In this document: positions 61,010 through 64,000 of the stretch, piece by piece
Numbering within the stretch: position 1 is the first letter of the stretch
Layout of the letters: each line of letters starts with the position of its first letter
NCBI GenBank assembly: GCA_947462335.1
Contig: OX381707.1
Location: 32,353,618-32,417,617, forward strand
Length of the DNA: 64,000 nucleotides
Source of the DNA: Harmothoe impar
Taxonomy: Eukaryota; Annelida; Polychaeta; Phyllodocida; Polynoidae
Direction: 5' to 3'
Notes under the pieces: model-generated
What the model saw: the letters and a program-made list of their open reading frames with translations, nothing else
Told to the model about the DNA's origin: nothing
The model's database searches: none
Made by a program: the position numbers and the translations under genes

Positions 61010-61430
61010 AGGTTGGAGGGAGGGAAAGAGAAATGAGGGACAAAGCAAGGAAGGAGGAATATTTGGCAAGAAAGCAAGCTAGGAATAAAGGAGCTAAGGG
61101 GGCAAGGAAGCAAGAGAGGAGGAAAGAAACAAACAATCAAACAAACAAACGAAGAAAGAAAGAAAAACAACGAACAAAAGACAGAAGGTATGCAAATAGC
61201 AAGAAACAGCCAAGTAACAGAAGTAATTCAAAGCGGGAAAGGAAGGAAGTAAGGAAGAGAGTAGACAGACAGAACATGAGACAGAGGAGAGGGGATGAGG
61301 CAGGGCAGCAGATCTATGAAGAGATTCAAAATTAAATGGGCAGTCAGAGCAGAATAGGACAGACATGAATGAGAAATATAAATGAGAGTCAGTGAAGGAA
61401 AGATGAGAAGAATGACCGAACTGTTAAGCA
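61010..61430 (+). repeat. Purine-rich low-complexity tract
   Basis: GGAAGGAGG, AAGAAAGAAAG and ACAAACAAAC runs dominate. The Lys/Arg-rich open frame 61033-61335 reflects this composition, not a gene. Confidence 0.7.
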
Positions 61431-62365
61431 CCTAATAACCTAGGCGGAAGGTGGAACGCATATCGTAAATGTGCGAGTCTTATTACACGCATCTTTAAAG
61501 ATGTGGGAATAAGGAAGGCGTGGGCGGGGAGAAGGAAATAGCCTGGAGCATGCCGAATGCTTATAAAATAACTGCCCCATTTCCATAATTGAAAGCACCC
61601 ATAAAGGGAGTGGGTGGCCAGGGCTGTATGTAGGCCTACAATATCAAACACTGCCACTGCCATACAGACAAGATTCTCCAAGTCGGAGTGCACGGTACAT
61701 CCTATCTGTTTGGCTGGTTATGTATATATCGAAGGTGCTATATGCTGATTGGCGGTCGTTGTCCTGAAAGCTATGCAACTTACAGCGAAAGTTACAGCAT
61801 AAGTGTAAAAATACATGACAAAATATAAAGGTACAAATACACTCAGTTTACAGTTTATCTACTGGAACAGCAGAATTCAGGTGAGTAACCAAGCAGATAA
61901 GATTACCTGTGTGCCCCAAGTGGAGCATCCTTTTTGTGTGGCTTATATTAATGTAGATTAAGCCCCAGGTGGGCAGAGTGGTGGGTGGCCATATGAGTCC
62001 CGATGGACCCCCTGGTGGGGATATAGTTACGTACTGGGACACATCCTCTTAATATTTCAAACTCAATCGAGGCCAGTCAGTGGGACACAACAAAAACAAC
62101 AATCAAAGCTAATATTAGCGTAGGAGGGGGACACCCGGGGAATATCCTTTCAAGTTACAGAAATAAAAATGCAAGACATATTAATTAAATATGTGCAAAT
62201 CACACCGTATAGTGTAAATAGTGAAATCAAAATTACATCCTTTAACACTGTAAACCAATATTATATTCTACTGCCCATGTACACTAATACCGTAGTACGA
62301 AATGTACATATAATACTGTGAAACTGTAGTAGATTCTATTGCTCAGATATATTTACTTATAATAG
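61431..62365. other. Gene-free DNA
   Basis: No feature recognised. Confidence 0.3.
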
Positions 62366-62504
62366 CCCAGTAAACAAAAAAAAGGTTATACCCCATTTCA
62401 TAACGTTATATAACGTTTCTCTAAGGCTCCTTACTATGGCATAAGGTTATATAAAGTTTTAAACGTTATTTTTGACGTAAAATAACGTTTTTCCGTTAGC
62501 TGGG
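62366..62504. mobile_element. 139 bp MITE, CCCAG...CTGGG ends
   Basis: CCCAGTAAACA and CGTTAGCTGGG are imperfect inverted ends; ATAACGTTATATAACGTTT-type words repeat inside on both strands. Confidence 0.65.
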
Positions 62505-62539
62505 AGTGCAGTATCTATTTGGATATTGAGATTGTGTAC

Positions 62540-62618
62540 TTAAAGGCGCACTCAACCCAGGACCTAACCCTGCCGAGTTTTGTACGCAAATAACGTCGTG
62601 GGTTCAGTGCGCCTTTAA
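62540..62618. mobile_element. 79 bp TTAA mini-MITE
   Basis: TTAA then AGGCGCACTCAACCCA at the left, TGGGTTCAGTGCGCCT then TTAA at the right: 16 bp inverted ends with one mismatch and a perfect TTAA duplication. Only about 39 bases lie between the arms. Confidence 0.75.
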
Positions 62619-62924
62619 TAATCAAGAAAAATATATCAGTCTTGTGTATTATCGTACCTGCCGTATTTATATATATATGCAGGTATCATGTTACCCATTA
62701 AGGATGATGGTAGATGATGTTAGTATAAAATGTATCAGCTGTGACAGGAGGGTTAAAGGTGAATGGAAAAGGGGGAAAAATAGAAGTAGAACTGAGCGAA
62801 ACTGTATAAATTGCTGACTAAAGGGAGATGGTAAATGAGGGTGAGAGAGAGGGCAGCTTTGAGCATCGATTATCATTAGTGCTAGTTTGTGTTCCCTCAT
62901 TATAGCCTGCACAGATAATTCAAA

Positions 62925-63105
62925 TGCCCCGGCCCTTAGTCCGTGGTGGCTATCCAAGGTTGGTCATAGGGACATTGGTCAGGCATGACCAAGTGCTATT
63001 CAAGAATGACTAGCCTAAAATGGAAAGACTAAGCTGAGTTGGTCGGTACTGACCAACCAGACACAATTAATTATCCTAGGTTGATTGTAAAAGGAGCTTT
63101 ACAAT
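62925..63105 (-). repeat. Dispersed repeat, split copy (part 2)
   Basis: The reverse complement matches 49928-50108 (ACTGACCAACTCA / CTTGAATAGCAC / CCTGACCAATG / GGATAGCCAC). Confidence 0.65.
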
Positions 63106-63761
63106 CACTAACTTGGTCAGGTGCTGGCAACTCCTTGAAATGACTATGCCATTGACTTTTGGATCCGTAGCTATTTTTCACCCTGGCTTCCCTCCCTGCC
63201 TCTTCCCTAGAGGGCTGAGTTATGAAGCCATCTTGGAAAATGACCCTGCTCTTTACATCATAGAAAATGCAATTTTGTAATGGATATTTTAAATATTTAC
63301 TTTTACTTTTCAATTGTGAAACCATCATAAATGGAAGGGGAACAATAATATTAGCAATTCAGTATTTAGAAATATCTCCCAATGACTTTCTTTAGGTATT
63401 ATGCCTAAAAGGTTTAGTAGGCATGGGGGAGAATAGCTATCTATTCTTGGCATTATGCAAATGTGAATGTTGAGCCAAATTTGTGACAGAAGAAAAGGAC
63501 AGTCTCCGTGGCACCATGTTATCATCTAGGATACTGTGGAAGAACCTTGGTACTTGAAGTATGGCAGCTGAGAAAATTGAAGTATATTTATATGTGTATT
63601 CTTTACTCACATACCAGAATCCAGGTTAACTGATAAGGCAGGGATGTGTATTCAATGGGATTGACGAGGGCTAGGGCAGCACCAAAAATGAACCTGCTAT
63701 GAGCATTCACACGTTTGGGACTGGGAGGGGATGGGGAATATGCAGCGAGCCACGAAGAGAA
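63106..63761. other. DNA interrupting the split repeat
   Basis: About 650 bases separating the two halves of the dispersed repeat, presumably an insertion. No TIRs, tail or coding sequence recognised. Confidence 0.35.
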
Positions 63762-63855
63762 CTGACCCCGGTTTCATAAGCTTTCCCAGGCTAGTACTAT
63801 AGTGACTGAGAGATTGGTAATATAGGGAGCCAATGAATATCAGTGTGCCCCTGAG
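63762..63855 (-). repeat. Dispersed repeat, split copy (part 1)
   Basis: The reverse complement matches 49828-49890 (CACTGATATTC, TTGGCTCCCTATA, CCAATCTCTCA). Confidence 0.6.
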
Positions 63856-64000
63856 TCTCCATAGTATGGGGCATGTCTAGGCTACATCAGGTATCATGTT
63901 GTTACAAGATGTGTCACTGTGATATCCGCCTTAGGCAAACCGATACCTGCCAGGACATTCAAACAGAGGGGTGAATCCACCGTTTAACAAGATGAGTGTA

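Noticed and set aside
61033..61335. 100-codon Lys/Arg-rich frame
   Set aside because: Purine-rich low-complexity DNA; no domain or conservation signal visible.

Overview
This is a repeat-dense, AT-rich stretch of animal nuclear DNA with very little protein-coding content. One gene can be read with confidence: an intronless class A aminergic G-protein-coupled receptor of the serotonin 5-HT1/5/7 type (first ATG 53210, stop 55696, + strand), followed by a short 3' UTR with an AATAAA signal. An animal-type receptor set among many TIR transposons, non-LTR retrotransposon tails and a tRNA-like SINE head points to an invertebrate metazoan, probably marine (a lophotrochozoan or non-vertebrate deuterostome). 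The sequence alone does not fix the phylum.

Layout. 1-5000: MITEs, a 1.3 kb element with TA target duplications, and dispersed repeats. 5123-6415: a decayed gene of an uncharacterised transposon-associated family. 6700-7830: a cluster of short elements sharing one terminal repeat. 9629-10416: a TIR element holding a perfect 161 bp duplication. 12377-16875: a MITE, an inverted-repeat block, and a 3.6 kb long-TIR element with a piggyBac-like TTAA MITE nested in it. 17000-23700: dispersed repeats, a reverse-transcriptase fragment, and one possible orphan exon (20164-20306, - strand). 23708-29159: an unusual 5.45 kb block bounded by 27 bp inverted repeats, with arrays of ATCATGAT-type palindromes at both ends and three minisatellites plus a 10 bp-TSD MITE inside. 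30241-33738: a 1.3-1.7 kb tandem segmental duplication, the second copy carrying a hairpin MITE. 37171-37779: a GGAC-rich TIR element with 9 bp target duplications. 40870-51030: several TTAA-flanked MITEs with internal TGCATCATG motifs, a 38 bp minisatellite, and the 3' end of a LINE. 51420-53220: a strand-asymmetric CAGCTC-repeat tract running directly into the 5' UTR and first ATG of the receptor. 55700-64000: more MITEs, an (AT)n microsatellite, a CpG-rich promoter-like patch near 60.5-60.95 kb, and dispersed repeats.

There is no operon-like organisation. The receptor is the only apparently functional gene; most other recognisable DNA is transposon-derived or tandemly repeated. The points most worth following are the ATCATGAT palindrome block, the AGCAGCTC tract that seems to have supplied the receptor's start region, and the TTAA MITE family.
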